64,000 nt of DNA from CAWHHZ01 sp963829355. Lineage in GTDB: Bacteria > Acidobacteriota > Thermoanaerobaculia > Gp7-AA8 > JAHWKK01. How positions within the stretch are numbered: position 1 is the first letter of the stretch; each line of letters starts with the position of its first letter. Made by a program: the position numbers and the translations under genes. Below, in pieces: positions 16,556-27,425 of the stretch. A model generated the notes under the pieces. It worked only from the letters and a program-made list of their open reading frames with translations, made no database searches and was not told where the DNA came from. Where the stretch lies: positions 1 through 64,000 of the forward strand of contig CAWHHZ010000015.1 of NCBI GenBank assembly GCA_963829355.1, given 5' to 3'.

Positions 16556-19476
16556 GAAGGGGAACGGGGAAACTTGAGTATCGGACCGGGGGAACGAGCC
16601 GGCGCGATTTCATGAAGGGTGCAGCGGCGGCGATGGCGGCGCTCGCCTCCGGCAGATGTACGCCGGCACCGCACGATCAGATCGTTCCCTACCTCGACAT
16701 GCCTGAGCATCTGCTCCCTGGGAAGCCCGTTCACTTTGCGACGGCGAGCAGCTTTGCGGGCTACGGTCGCGGTGTGCTCGTCGAAAGCCAGATGGGTCGC
16801 CCGATCAAGATCGAAGGCAACCCCCTCCATCCAGCCAGCCTCGGCGCAACGGATCCGTGGGCCCAGGGAGAGATCCTCAGCCTCTGGAATCCCGATCGGG
16901 CGAAAGAGGTCATGCATGAGGGGGTGCCCTCGACGTGGAGTGACTGGTGGACGGAGATTGTCGATCAACCTGATTCTCCTCGGCGGATCGCGCTGCTGAG
17001 CGGAGCCGTGACCTCCCCGGTTCTTCACGACCAGATCGAACACTTCCTCGCGGCACGCGAAAACGCGCGGTGGTTTCAGTGGGATCCGATGCATGCTGGC
17101 GAAGAGCTTCGCGCATGCGAGCTCGTCTTCGGTCGGCCAGCACAGGCCGTCTACGACCTCAGCCAGGCGGACGTCGTCGTTTCGATCGCAAGCGATCTTC
17201 TCTACATGGAGCCCGGGAGTCTGAGATACGCGCGAGATTTCGCGGACCGGCGCGGGCGGGGCGTGCTCGAGCCATCGAGATGGAGGACGAAGCGCGGTGA
17301 GCGGCCCCGGCTCTACGCCGCAGAGACGATGCCGACAGTGACGAGTGCGATGGCCGATCATCATCTGCCGCTCCGTCCGAGCGAGATCGAGCGGCTCGTG
17401 ATCACGCTCGCGAACGAGCTCGGTGCGGGCTATCCGGAGGAGAGCGCATGGAGTCCGTCGACGCGGGAAGATGAGGAGTGGCTCGCGTCACTCATCGCGG
17501 ACCTTCGCGCCAGACCGGGACGTTCTCTCATTGCGCCTGGTGGCTCCCTTTCAGCAGAGGCTCAGGCGATCTGTCACTGGATGAACCAGCAACTCGGCAA
17601 TGTCGGGTCGACCGTCCGCTACGACGACCCGATCCTCGCGCGACCGGAGTCGATGCTCGCATCGATTCGGGAGCTCGTCGAGGCGATTGACCGCGGTGAG
17701 ATCGACATTCTTCTGATCGCCGGGACCAATCCCGTGTACACCGCACCGCCCGATCTCCATTTCGAGGAAGCAATGAGGCGTGTTCCTCATGTTGCGACGC
17801 TGAGTGAAACCGCGGACGAGACGACAGCCGCCTCGAACTGGTCGCTGCCGATGACGCACTTCCTCGAGGAATGGGGTGACATCAGGGCGTGGGACGGGAC
17901 CGTCACGATCCGGCAGCCGCTGATCGAGCCACTCCACGGAGGACGATCTCTGATCGAGGTCCTCTCGATGTTCGACGGCGCGATGCAGCCGGGCTATGAC
18001 ATCGTGCGGGATTACTGGCTCCGGTCGATGTCGGAAAAGGAGTGGAGACAATCGGTCCGGATCGGGATCGCTGCCGATTCGCCTCCGGCAATCACGACGT
18101 CACCCGCGACCGCCGAATCCGCACCGGAGCCGGGGAATGGAGGAAGCAGCGAACGCAGCGATCCAGCACGCATGCGGTCGGCCCCTCCCCCGCTGCCGAT
18201 CATCGCCGTAGACGACAGCGCGGCGGTTGATCTCGAGGTTGCCTTTCGCCCTGATCCGACGGTTCTGGATGGGCGGTACTCCAACAACGGCTGGCTGCAG
18301 GAGCTGCCGAAACCTCTGACCGGTCTCACCTGGGACAACGCGATCATGATGAGTCCGCGAACGGCTTCGTCACTCGATCTGGAGAGCGAGGAGATGATCG
18401 AGATCGAGGTCAATGGACGCTTGCTCCGAGCGGCCGCGTGGGTTGTTCCCGGCCATGCCGATGGCGCCATCACGCTCCACTTCGGTTACGGCCGGCGGCG
18501 AACAGAGAGCCTGCAGGAAGGTTTCGGTTTCGACGCGTTTGCGTTGAGCACTTCTGTGTCGTTCTGGAGAGGCTCGGCGCGGTTCGAGCGCGGGCTCGGT
18601 GAGCGTTACCCGCTCGCGACGACACAGAATCATCATCGCCTCGAAGGCCGGGACATGGTGCGACATGCGAGTTACGAGGAGTTCCGCGCGAACCCCTTCT
18701 TCGCAAAGCGTCCGGAGAAAGAGCCAGCGGAGGACGAGACGCTCTACGACGAGTTCGACTATGAGTCACCCTCGTGGGGCATGGCAATCGATCTCAACGT
18801 CTGCATCGGCTGCGGTGGTTGCACGATCGCCTGCCAGGCCGAGAACAACATCCCGTACGTCGGCAAGGAGCAGGTTCTGATCGGCCGTGAGATGCACTGG
18901 ATCCGCGTCGACCGCTACGTCGAGGGTGACGTCTCGCGCCCGCGGGTCTTCCACCAGCCCGTTCCGTGCATGCATTGTGAGAATGCACCATGCGAGGTCG
19001 TCTGCCCGGTGGAAGCGACGCTGCACAGCAACGATGGCCTCAACGAGATGATCTACAACCGTTGCATCGGCACGCGCTACTGCTCGAACAACTGTCCCTA
19101 TAAGGTCCGGCGGTTCAACTTCCATCGCTACACCGATGGCGATGCCGAATCGCTGGCGCTGATGCGGAACCCGGAAGTCACCGTCAGGGAGCGGGGTGTG
19201 ATGGAGAAGTGCACCTACTGCGTACAACGGATCGAGCGCGCGAGGATCGACGCTTCAAAGGAGATGCGCCCGATCCGGGACGGTGAGATCGTGACGGCCT
19301 GCCAGCAGGTCTGCCCGACACGCGCAATCACCTTCGGCGACGTGAAAGATCCTGACACGGAGGTATCGGTATGGAAACGAAGTCCCCGGAATTACGCGAT
19401 GCTCGAGGAGCTGAATACCCGCCCGCGCACAACTTATCTCGCGCGGCTGGGGTGGGAGGAGTCTGATGAAGGATAG
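16552..19476 (+). CDS. actB: Alternative complex III, iron-sulfur subunit ActB
   Basis: A 974-residue protein with a twin-arginine signal (SRRDFMKGAAAAMAALASG). The first about 700 residues are a molybdopterin-oxidoreductase-like domain, which in ActB proteins carries no molybdenum cofactor. The C-terminal about 250 residues are a four-cluster ferredoxin domain with CIGCGGCTIACQAEN, CMHCENAPCEVVCPVEA, CIGTRYCSNNCPYKVRR and CTYCV...ACQQVCPTRAI; the second cysteine position of the third motif is Thr (CIGTRYC), consistent with one cluster being 3Fe-4S. The start chosen is GTG 16552 (4-base overlap with actA); TTG 16534 and GTG 16543 are alternatives. It conducts electrons from quinol to ActA. 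Confidence 0.94.
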   Translation: MRRGTGKLEYRTGGTSRRDFMKGAAAAMAALASGRCTPAPHDQIVPYLDMPEHLLPGKPVHFATASSFAGYGRGVLVESQMGRPIKIEGNPLHPASLGATDPWAQGEILSLWNPDRAKEVMHEGVPSTWSDWWTEIVDQPDSPRRIALLSGAVTSPVLHDQIEHFLAARENARWFQWDPMHAGEELRACELVFGRPAQAVYDLSQADVVVSIASDLLYMEPGSLRYARDFADRRGRGVLEPSRWRTKRGERPRLYAAETMPTVTSAMADHHLPLRPSEIERLVITLANELGAGYPEESAWSPSTREDEEWLASLIADLRARPGRSLIAPGGSLSAEAQAICHWMNQQLGNVGSTVRYDDPILARPESMLASIRELVEAIDRGEIDILLIAGTNPVYTAPPDLHFEEAMRRVPHVATLSETADETTAASNWSLPMTHFLEEWGDIRAWDGTVTIRQPLIEPLHGGRSLIEVLSMFDGAMQPGYDIVRDYWLRSMSEKEWRQSVRIGIAADSPPAITTSPATAESAPEPGNGGSSERSDPARMRSAPPPLPIIAVDDSAAVDLEVAFRPDPTVLDGRYSNNGWLQELPKPLTGLTWDNAIMMSPRTASSLDLESEEMIEIEVNGRLLRAAAWVVPGHADGAITLHFGYGRRRTESLQEGFGFDAFALSTSVSFWRGSARFERGLGERYPLATTQNHHRLEGRDMVRHASYEEFRANPFFAKRPEKEPAEDETLYDEFDYESPSWGMAIDLNVCIGCGGCTIACQAENNIPYVGKEQVLIGREMHWIRVDRYVEGDVSRPRVFHQPVPCMHCENAPCEVVCPVEATLHSNDGLNEMIYNRCIGTRYCSNNCPYKVRRFNFHRYTDGDAESLALMRNPEVTVRERGVMEKCTYCVQRIERARIDASKEMRPIRDGEIVTACQQVCPTRAITFGDVKDPDTEVSVWKRSPRNYAMLEELNTRPRTTYLARLGWEESDEG

Positions 19477-19483
19477 AGAGACC

Positions 19484-19586
19484 CGTCATCCTGAGCGGAG
19501 CGAAGGATCGCGTGAATCCAACTCGAGGAGAATTGGACGCGATCCTTCGACCGTCCTTCGCTTCGCTCCGGCGGCTCAGGATGACA
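19484..19586. repeat. Long imperfect palindrome inside the act operon
   Basis: The ends are GTCATCCTGAG and CTCAGGATGAC, with further complementary segments inside (GGATCGCGT and ACGCGATCC). The whole can fold as one hairpin of about 100 bases. It looks like a small non-autonomous insertion element. It lies between actB and actC, where such operons usually have no gap. Confidence 0.6.
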
Positions 19587-19621
19587 GCCTGTTCTACACC
19601 CCTGCCGGAATGAGGTGACGA

Positions 19622-19695
19622 CTGAACCCTCCGAACCCTTGAACTCTTGAACTTCTGAACTCTTGAACCCTTGAACCCTTGAACCTCTGAACCTC
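19622..19695. repeat. Short tandem repeat, 8-9 base unit
   Basis: About nine imperfect units of the type TTGAACCCT / TTGAACTCT / CTGAACCTC run up to five bases before the actC ATG. They leave no recognisable Shine-Dalgarno sequence for actC. Unit number could vary between strains. Confidence 0.7.
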
Positions 19696-19700
19696 ACGAT

Positions 19701-21067
<1,367 letters not shown>

Positions 21068-21071
<4 letters not shown>

Positions 21072-21607
21072 GTCGCCAGGGTGACGTCTACGGTCTCCTC
21101 GCCGAGTTCGACGATGGCGACAGACTGAAGGAGGCGGCGATTCAGGCGCGAATCGAGGGCTACCGGAACGCCGAGGCCTATGCACCCTTCGAACTGGAAG
21201 GTCTTCCCGAATCACTGGGAATGCGATGGTCTTCGGTTCCTCTGATCATGCTGATCGCGGGGATCATCGGGGGGGTGGCCGGATACTTCATGCAGTACTA
21301 CGCGACGGTGATCGAATATCCACACAACATCGGAGGACGGCCGCTCAACGCGTGGCCGATGTACATTCCGATCACATTCGAGATGACGGTTCTGTCCGCC
21401 GCGGTTGCCGGGGTCATCGCGTTCTTCGTCCTCAACGGGCTTCCGAGGCTCCATCACCCCCTGTTCAACGATCCGGGCTTCGATCGGGCCTCGGACGATC
21501 GTTTCTTTCTCTGTCTGCGGGCGGACGAGAAGCGGTTCGATCACCCGCGAACGAAGCGCTTTCTCGAGCGACTCGGCCCACTCGATGTCAGGGAGGTGCG
21601 ATGGTGA
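21068..21607 (+). CDS. actD: Alternative complex III subunit ActD (DUF3341)
   Basis: A 179-residue protein with two transmembrane helices (about 55-80 and 95-120) separated by a loop containing YPHNIGGRPLNAWPMYIPIT, the typical DUF3341/ActD signature. AGGAGGG precedes the ATG at 21068, which overlaps the actC stop by four bases. An upstream extension to 20918 lies inside actC and is rejected. It is a structural membrane subunit; no cofactor is known. Confidence 0.93.
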
Positions 21608-22158
21608 AGGGATCGCCGGTCTGTCGCCTCCTGCTCGTTCTCCTTCTGTTCGCTGCCTGCAGCGGTGACATGGAGAAGCAGGCCGTACGAAAGACGCTCG
21701 AGCCGTCGACGATGTTCGCCGACGGACGCTCGGCCCGCGATCAGCCGCGCGGGACGATCGCGTGGGAAGACAGCTACGATCCCGCATTCCGCACCGGAGC
21801 TCGGGAGGGCGAGCTCCTGACGAGTTTTCCGGTTCCCATCACTCTCGATCTGCTGGAGCAGGGACGGGAACGTTTCGATGTGTTCTGCTCTCCATGTCAC
21901 GGGCTGAGCGGGTACGGCGACGGAATGGTCGTCCAGCGCGGCTTCATCGCTCCACCCTCATTCCACTCCGAGCGCCTCCGGCATGCGCCCCCCGGGCATT
22001 TCGTGAATGTGATCGCCGAGGGCTTCGGCGCGATGTACGACTACTCCGATCGGGTCAGTCCGGAAGAGCGATGGGCGATCGCTGCCTACATCCGCGCGCT
22101 TCAGCTCTCGCAGCACGCGACACTCGCAGACGTGCCTGCAGGAGAGCTCGATGAATAG
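21601..22158 (+). CDS. actE: Alternative complex III, monohaem cytochrome c lipoprotein ActE
   Basis: The signal peptide with lipobox (LFAACSG) predicts a lipid-anchored periplasmic protein. A single haem motif CSPCH lies in FDVFCSPCHGLSGYGDGM; IAPPSFHSERLRHAPPGHF follows, and a C-terminal helix (EERWAIAAYIRALQ) is typical for class I cytochromes. It overlaps actD by seven bases and actF by eight. It probably carries electrons from ActA to the neighbouring caa3 oxidase. Confidence 0.93.
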   Translation: MVKGSPVCRLLLVLLLFAACSGDMEKQAVRKTLEPSTMFADGRSARDQPRGTIAWEDSYDPAFRTGAREGELLTSFPVPITLDLLEQGRERFDVFCSPCHGLSGYGDGMVVQRGFIAPPSFHSERLRHAPPGHFVNVIAEGFGAMYDYSDRVSPEERWAIAAYIRALQLSQHATLADVPAGELDE

Positions 22159-23281
22159 ACGGACGATGGTCATCGTCGGGTGTGTTCTGCTCGTCCTCGC
22201 CGTCATCGGTGCGCTGTTCGATCCACGGCAGTTTTTCTTCTCCTGGCTGGTCGGCTGGATGTTCTGGACCGGGATCACGCTCGGCTCGATCGCCGTGCTG
22301 ATGCTGTATCACCTCACGGGAGGGGCGTGGGGATATCTCATCCGGCGTCCGCTCGAGTCCGCCGGCCGTACATGGCCGCTGATGCTGATCCTGTTCGTGC
22401 CCATCGCTCTCGGCATGGATACGATTTATCCATGGGCGCGTGAGGGATATCTGGAATCTGAAGGGCTCGGGCACCGGATCGGATACCTGAACGAGCCGAT
22501 GTTCATCGCCAGAACCATACTGATCTTCCTTCTGCTCGCAACCTTGCTCTGGAAATTGAACACGATCTCAGACCGGCAGGACCGTGAAGGTGGCGAACCT
22601 CTCGCGATCGAGGCGCAGCGATGGAGCGCAGGCGGAATGGTCGCCTGGGTGGTTCTCATGACGATCGGGGGATGGGACTGGCTCATGTCACTCGATCCGC
22701 ACTGGTGGTCGACGCAGTTCGGTTTCATCACGATCGCCGGCAGCGGCGTGTCGACGTTCGCGTTCATGACTCTCATCGGAACGAGACTGGCACGGCGTGA
22801 GGACGTGGGCCTGGTGGCCACGGAAGGGACCTTCAATGACCTCGGCAACATGATCCTGATGTCGGTGATGTTCTGGGTCTACGTGGTCTTTTCCCAGTTC
22901 CTGATCATCTACGCCGGGAATCTTCCCGAGGAGATTCGCTGGTATCTGCCGAGGATGGAGACGAGCTGGTTCTACGCGGGAGCCGTGCTGATGGCAGGGT
23001 ATTTCTTCATACCGTTCTTTCTGCTGCTATTTCGCGGTGCGAAGCGATCGAGGAGTATCCTCGGGGCAATCGCGGCGTTCGTCCTGGTGATGCGTCTGCT
23101 GGAGTTGATCTGGCTGGTGGAGCCGAATCTTCATGCCGATGGCGCGAGCATCAGCTGGCTCGACATCGTGATCACGATCGGGATCGGGCTGGTCTGGCTC
23201 GCCATGTTCTGGCGGGAGCTCGATCAGCGACCGATCCTCGTGGCTCACGACTATCGGTTCGAGGGAGGGGAAGCGGAATGA
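22151..23281 (+). CDS. actF: Alternative complex III membrane subunit ActF
   Basis: A 376-residue polytopic protein with about ten helices, a shorter relative of ActC as expected for ActF. Recognisable segments are QFFFSWLVGWMFWTGITLGS near the start and WLMSLDPHWWSTQFG in the middle. With ActC it forms the membrane core, and it may take part in quinol binding or ion movement. The coding region overlaps actE and the next small gene by a few bases, so the operon is translationally coupled here. Confidence 0.93.
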   Translation: MNRRTMVIVGCVLLVLAVIGALFDPRQFFFSWLVGWMFWTGITLGSIAVLMLYHLTGGAWGYLIRRPLESAGRTWPLMLILFVPIALGMDTIYPWAREGYLESEGLGHRIGYLNEPMFIARTILIFLLLATLLWKLNTISDRQDREGGEPLAIEAQRWSAGGMVAWVVLMTIGGWDWLMSLDPHWWSTQFGFITIAGSGVSTFAFMTLIGTRLARREDVGLVATEGTFNDLGNMILMSVMFWVYVVFSQFLIIYAGNLPEEIRWYLPRMETSWFYAGAVLMAGYFFIPFFLLLFRGAKRSRSILGAIAAFVLVMRLLELIWLVEPNLHADGASISWLDIVITIGIGLVWLAMFWRELDQRPILVAHDYRFEGGEAE

Positions 23282-23799
23282 GCAGGAACGTCTTTCACGC
23301 CCACGAGATTACGGACGGACGGCCGAAATGGGTCGTGATCGCCGGGGTGCTCGTGGTGCTCGTGGTTGCGTTCAGTATCGCGCTGCCCTCTTTCTTCCCC
23401 GGGGGAGGCCGTCGGAACATCGCACCCGCTCCGGACGAGAGATCCCCGTCTCGTGAGCAGGCGCTGGTTCCACCCGATCCCCGAATCGACAGCCGACCGA
23501 ACGTGGCGCTCCGGCAGATGCGCAGGCAACAGCTCGAACGACTCTCGGGGTACCGGTGGGCGGACCGGTCGGCGGGCGTCGTTCAGATTCCGATCGAGCG
23601 TGCGATGACGCTGGTCTCGAAGAGAGACCTCCCGTTGTGGGAACCGTTGACGATGGACCTCGATCGTGCCCCGCCGCGCGCGGTCGTTCAGGGTACGCCG
23701 CCACGGCGGCCGGCGCCAGGGGATCTCCGCCCGCGGGACCGGGTGGGCGTGGGCGAGCCGCTGAAAACCGAGACTCTGGAAAGAGATCACGATGACTGA
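23278..23799 (+). CDS. Small membrane-anchored protein of the ACIII-oxidase operon
   Basis: A 173-residue protein with one transmembrane helix (about 19-40), then a proline- and arginine-rich periplasmic part. It contains LSGYRWADRSAGVVQIPIER followed by AMTLV, a motif I remember as recurring in small unnamed proteins beside caa3-type oxidase genes; there the segment is generally GWVDR...IPI..AM. The last 60 residues are low-complexity and probably disordered. It overlaps actF by four bases and coxB by eight, so it is made with both complexes and may link or assemble them. Role unknown. Confidence 0.8.
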   Translation: MSRNVFHAHEITDGRPKWVVIAGVLVVLVVAFSIALPSFFPGGGRRNIAPAPDERSPSREQALVPPDPRIDSRPNVALRQMRRQQLERLSGYRWADRSAGVVQIPIERAMTLVSKRDLPLWEPLTMDLDRAPPRAVVQGTPPRRPAPGDLRPRDRVGVGEPLKTETLERDHDD

Positions 23800-24775
23800 T
23801 CTCCTCGCCACGGTCATTCCGCTGTTTCCCGATGCGGCATCGCAGTACGCGAGTCGAGTCGACCGGCTCTTCATCATTCTTCTGATCATCTGCGGGGGCA
23901 TGTCGCTGCTCGTTTTTGGGCTGATGATCGTGTTCGGAACGAAGTACTGGTCGAAGCGTCGCACCGATCGATCCGGTCGGATCTATACGTCGATTGCGAT
24001 CGAGGGATCGTGGCTGGTGGGCACGCTGATCGTCTTCGTGATCCTCTTCGCCGCCGGTGCGGCACTCTATTTCGACGTCCAGTCTCCACCGGCGGACGCG
24101 GAACCGATCTACGTCGTCGCGAAACAGTGGATGTGGCAGGTACAACATCCGGAAGGACGCCGGGAGATCAACGAGATCCACGTTCCTGTGGGACGGCCGG
24201 TGAAGGTGATCCTGCGATCGGAGGACGTCATCCACGATCTCTTTCTTCCGGAGTTTCGCGTCAAGCAGGACGCGCTTCCGAGCCGCTACACCTCGCTGTG
24301 GTTCACCGCGGAGAAACCGGGAACTTACCGTCTCCTCTGTGCCGAATATTGCGGAACCAATCATTCCCGGATGACCGGTCGGCTGATTGCCATGGAGGAA
24401 GACGACTACCGGCGCTGGCTCGAAGGTGGTGTGTCGGGATCTCTCGCTTCGCAGGGGGAGAAATTGTTCTCGCATTATGCCTGCGACAGTTGCCACAAGC
24501 ACGGCGGTCGCGGACCCGATCTGGGAGGGCTCATCGGGCGCCGTGTGAGCTTCAGCGACGGATCCTCGATGGTCGCGGACCAGGAGTATGTTCGACAATC
24601 GATTCTTCGACCCGCGGAGAAGGTCGTCGTGGGTTATCAGAACATCATGCCCAGCTATGAGGGGAAGATTGACGAGGTCGAGATGATCAAGCTGCTCGCA
24701 TTCATCGAATCGACGAGAGGCACCGTGGAAACCGAACCAGGAGCCACAGTGCCCGATCCGGAGCTCGAGCGATGA
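23792..24775 (+). CDS. coxB: Cytochrome c oxidase subunit II with fused cytochrome c (caa3 type)
   Basis: Two N-terminal transmembrane helices anchor a periplasmic cupredoxin domain holding the dinuclear CuA site (His in EDVIHDLFLPEF, and CAEYCGTNHSRM with two Cys, His and Met), followed by a C-terminal class I cytochrome c domain with CDSCH. The fusion defines a caa3-type oxidase. The residue after CGT is Asn rather than the more common Gly. It overlaps the preceding gene by eight bases and coxA by four. It accepts electrons from the ACIII cytochromes and passes them to subunit I. Confidence 0.95.
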   Translation: MTDLLATVIPLFPDAASQYASRVDRLFIILLIICGGMSLLVFGLMIVFGTKYWSKRRTDRSGRIYTSIAIEGSWLVGTLIVFVILFAAGAALYFDVQSPPADAEPIYVVAKQWMWQVQHPEGRREINEIHVPVGRPVKVILRSEDVIHDLFLPEFRVKQDALPSRYTSLWFTAEKPGTYRLLCAEYCGTNHSRMTGRLIAMEEDDYRRWLEGGVSGSLASQGEKLFSHYACDSCHKHGGRGPDLGGLIGRRVSFSDGSSMVADQEYVRQSILRPAEKVVVGYQNIMPSYEGKIDEVEMIKLLAFIESTRGTVETEPGATVPDPELER

Positions 24776-26382
24776 CCGAGACGCTCTCCACCGCGGCCAC
24801 CGACCGGGACGACTATCTCAGCGAGTCGTACGGTGTGAGGTCCTGGCTGCTGACGACCGACCACAAGCGGGTCGCCCTGCTCTACCTCGGCGCGATCACG
24901 CTGTTTTTCCTTTTCGGTGGCGTCGCCGCTCTGCTGATGCGGCTCGAGCTGTTGACGCCTGAGCCGGATCTGGTCACGTCGTCGAGCTACAACCGGCTGT
25001 TCACGATCCACGGGATCATCATGGTCTGGTTCTTTCTGATCCCTTCGGTACCGGCGGTCCTCGGAAACTTTCTCGTCCCGCCGATGATCGGTGCGCGGGA
25101 TGTGGCGTTTCCGAAGCTGAATCTCCTCTCCTTTTACATCTTCATCTTCGGTGGCCTGTTCGCGATCGGCGCAACCGTTCTGGGGGGTGTCGACACCGGC
25201 TGGACCTTCTACACCCCATTCTCGAGCACCTACTCGAATGGCAATGTAATGCTCGCGGCAACGGGAGTGTTCATCGCCGGCTTCTCCTCGATCCTCACGG
25301 GCCTCAACTTCATCGTGACGATTCATCAGATGCGGGCGCCTGGGCTCACGTGGTTCCGCCTGCCTCTGTTCATCTGGGCGATGTACGCGACGAGCGCCAT
25401 CTTCGTCCTGGCGACACCCGTGCTGTCGACGGTACTTCTTCTCATCGTGCTCGAGCGCTTTTTCTCGATCGGCGTTTTCGATCCTGCACTCGGAGGGGAT
25501 CCGCTCCTGTTCCAGCACCTGTTCTGGTTTTACTCGCACCCGGCCGTCTACATCATGATCCTCCCTTCGATGGGCGTCGTCAGCGAACTGATCACGACGT
25601 TCAGCCGGAAACGCGTCTTCGGCTACCGCATGATCGCCTTCTCCAGCCTCGGTATCGCCGTACTCGGCTTTCTCGTGTGGGGTCATCACATGTTCGTCAG
25701 TGGCCAGTCGATGTACGCGGGATTCGTCTTCTCGTTCCTCAGTTTCCTCGTGGCGGTTCCCTCCGCCATCAAAGTATTCAACTGGCTGGCGACGATGTAC
25801 AAGGGTGAGATCTTCTTTACGACGCCGATGCTCTATGCGCTCGGTTTCATCGGGCTCTTCACCATCGGCGGGCTGACAGGGTTGTTCGTCGCGACACTCG
25901 GAATCGACGTCCACGTCCACGACACCTACTTCGTCATCGCGCACTTCCACTACATCATGGTCGGAGGCGCGGTGATGGGATATCTCGGAGGAATCCACTA
26001 CTGGTTCCCGAAGATGTTCGGCAGGAACTATCCGGAAACCTGGGGCAAGATCTCCGCGGGGATGATCTTCCTCGGATTCAATCTGACGTTCTTTCCACAA
26101 TTCGTCCTCGGATATCTCGGGATGCCGCGGCGCTATCAGATCTATCCGGCGGATTTTCAGGTACTGAACGTCTTGTCGACCGCAGGAGCGTCCATCCTCG
26201 GCCTGGGGTATCTGTTCCCGCTCGTCTATCTGCTGTGGGCGATGAAGCGCGGGCCGAAGGCGGGTCCGAATCCGTGGCGAGCCACGGGACTGGAGTGGAA
26301 GACGAGCTCACCGCCACCGCGGGAAAACTTCGCCGAGACTCCGATCGTCACGCAGGGAGCGTATGCGTACGACGACGAATGA
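24772..26382 (+). CDS. coxA: Cytochrome c oxidase subunit I
   Basis: A 536-residue haem-copper oxidase core with twelve predicted helices. Visible ligands and markers are HGIIMVWFF (low-spin haem His), HPAVYIMILP (CuB His and the cross-linked Tyr of A-type enzymes), GHHMFVSG (two CuB His), and HDTYFVIAHFHY (haem ligands near the binuclear centre). It reduces oxygen to water and pumps protons. It sits between coxB and coxC in the operon. The long antisense reading frames across it are composition artefacts. Confidence 0.96.
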   Translation: MTETLSTAATDRDDYLSESYGVRSWLLTTDHKRVALLYLGAITLFFLFGGVAALLMRLELLTPEPDLVTSSSYNRLFTIHGIIMVWFFLIPSVPAVLGNFLVPPMIGARDVAFPKLNLLSFYIFIFGGLFAIGATVLGGVDTGWTFYTPFSSTYSNGNVMLAATGVFIAGFSSILTGLNFIVTIHQMRAPGLTWFRLPLFIWAMYATSAIFVLATPVLSTVLLLIVLERFFSIGVFDPALGGDPLLFQHLFWFYSHPAVYIMILPSMGVVSELITTFSRKRVFGYRMIAFSSLGIAVLGFLVWGHHMFVSGQSMYAGFVFSFLSFLVAVPSAIKVFNWLATMYKGEIFFTTPMLYALGFIGLFTIGGLTGLFVATLGIDVHVHDTYFVIAHFHYIMVGGAVMGYLGGIHYWFPKMFGRNYPETWGKISAGMIFLGFNLTFFPQFVLGYLGMPRRYQIYPADFQVLNVLSTAGASILGLGYLFPLVYLLWAMKRGPKAGPNPWRATGLEWKTSSPPPRENFAETPIVTQGAYAYDDE

Positions 26383-26404
26383 GAGACATGCGGACTGAGT
26401 CACC

Positions 26405-27052
26405 ATGACCACTGAAAACGACAGCAGGCTACAGATCGGACTCCAGAGTCAGTTCGACGACATCGGGCAGCAGCGCGAGTCCGTGCGGCTCGGCATGTGG
26501 ACGTTTCTGGCGACCGAGGTGCTGTTCTTCGGTACCGCATTCACGCTCTACATCGCGTACCGGAGCGTGCATGGGGAGGCGTGGAAGATCGGCAGCAGTC
26601 ACATGGATTTCTGGCTCGGAACGGTGAACACCGCGATTCTCCTTCTGAGCTCCCTGACGATGGCGCTCGCTGTCCGTGCGATTCGTGAGCGGCACCGGGG
26701 TGTGGTGCGAAATCTGTCTCTCACCTGGATCCTCGGCGCGTCGTTCCTGGGGATCAAGTTTTACGAGTATTACCGCCACTGGAAAGAGAACCTCGTGCCC
26801 GGCCCCGGCTTCGAGTACAAGGGAGCTCACGAGCAGGCGGTCGAACTGTTCGTATCGTTCTACTACGTCATGACCGGCATGCATGCTTTCCACATGTTGA
26901 TCGGACTGGCAGTGGTCGGTTGGCTGATCGTGATGACGGCGAGAGGACGGATCAACCAGCACCAGTACGCGCCTATCTTCGTTGCCGGTCTCTACTGGCA
27001 TTTCGTCGACATCGTCTGGATCTTTTTGTATCCGGCGTTTTACCTGTTGTGA
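26405..27052 (+). CDS. coxC: Cytochrome c oxidase subunit III
   Basis: A 215-residue protein with five predicted helices and the family segments RLGMWTFLATEVLFFGTAF, FYYVMTGMHAFHMLIGL and GLYWHFVDIVWIFLYPAFYL. The length matches short bacterial COX3. It stabilises subunit I and its proton uptake. It begins 22 bases after coxA; the ATG is preceded by GACTGAGTCACC with only a weak ribosome-binding site. Confidence 0.94.
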   Translation: MTTENDSRLQIGLQSQFDDIGQQRESVRLGMWTFLATEVLFFGTAFTLYIAYRSVHGEAWKIGSSHMDFWLGTVNTAILLLSSLTMALAVRAIRERHRGVVRNLSLTWILGASFLGIKFYEYYRHWKENLVPGPGFEYKGAHEQAVELFVSFYYVMTGMHAFHMLIGLAVVGWLIVMTARGRINQHQYAPIFVAGLYWHFVDIVWIFLYPAFYLL

Positions 27053-27092
27053 GAGATGAGGTCACAGTCATGTTGAGCAGGAGGGAGACGTG

Positions 27093-27404
27093 ATGAAACT
27101 GATCAGGACAGAACCATCGAGTCCGCGGACTTACGTACTCGTCGCGATTGCGCTGCTGGCGCTTCTGTCGCTGACCGCCTTCGCGGCGAAGCTGCCGCTG
27201 GGTGCGGCGAAGCCGTGGGTGTCGTTCGGAATCGCGATCGCAAAGGCCCTGCTCGTTCTCTACTTCTTCATGGAGCTCGAAGTGAGTCCGAAGAAGATGT
27301 GGATCTTCGCGGCCGCCGGATTCTTCTGGCTCGCCATTCTGATCGCGCTCACTCTGACCGACGTCTGGACCAGGGTCCCGCTCATCCCTCCGTTCCAGTT
27401 CTGA
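27093..27404 (+). CDS. coxD: Cytochrome c oxidase subunit IV-like small membrane protein
   Basis: About 103 residues with three predicted helices, of the prokaryotic COX4/CtaF type (ALLALLSLTAFAA; GIAIAKALLVLYFFMELE). ATG 27093 follows a strong GGAGGGAG; a GTG one codon earlier is less likely. It ends the act-cox operon; the convergent gene starts 21 bases further on. No Sco, CtaA, CtaB or CtaG assembly gene is present in this operon. Confidence 0.9.
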   Translation: MKLIRTEPSSPRTYVLVAIALLALLSLTAFAAKLPLGAAKPWVSFGIAIAKALLVLYFFMELEVSPKKMWIFAAAGFFWLAILIALTLTDVWTRVPLIPPFQF

Positions 27405-27425
27405 CGATCCCCTGCCCAAAGTTCG

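Noticed and set aside
24655..26100. 481-codon open frame antisense to coxA
   Set aside because: Extremely Arg/Glu/Asp-rich composition and no homolog-like motif; it is the mirror of a highly conserved gene in GC-rich DNA.
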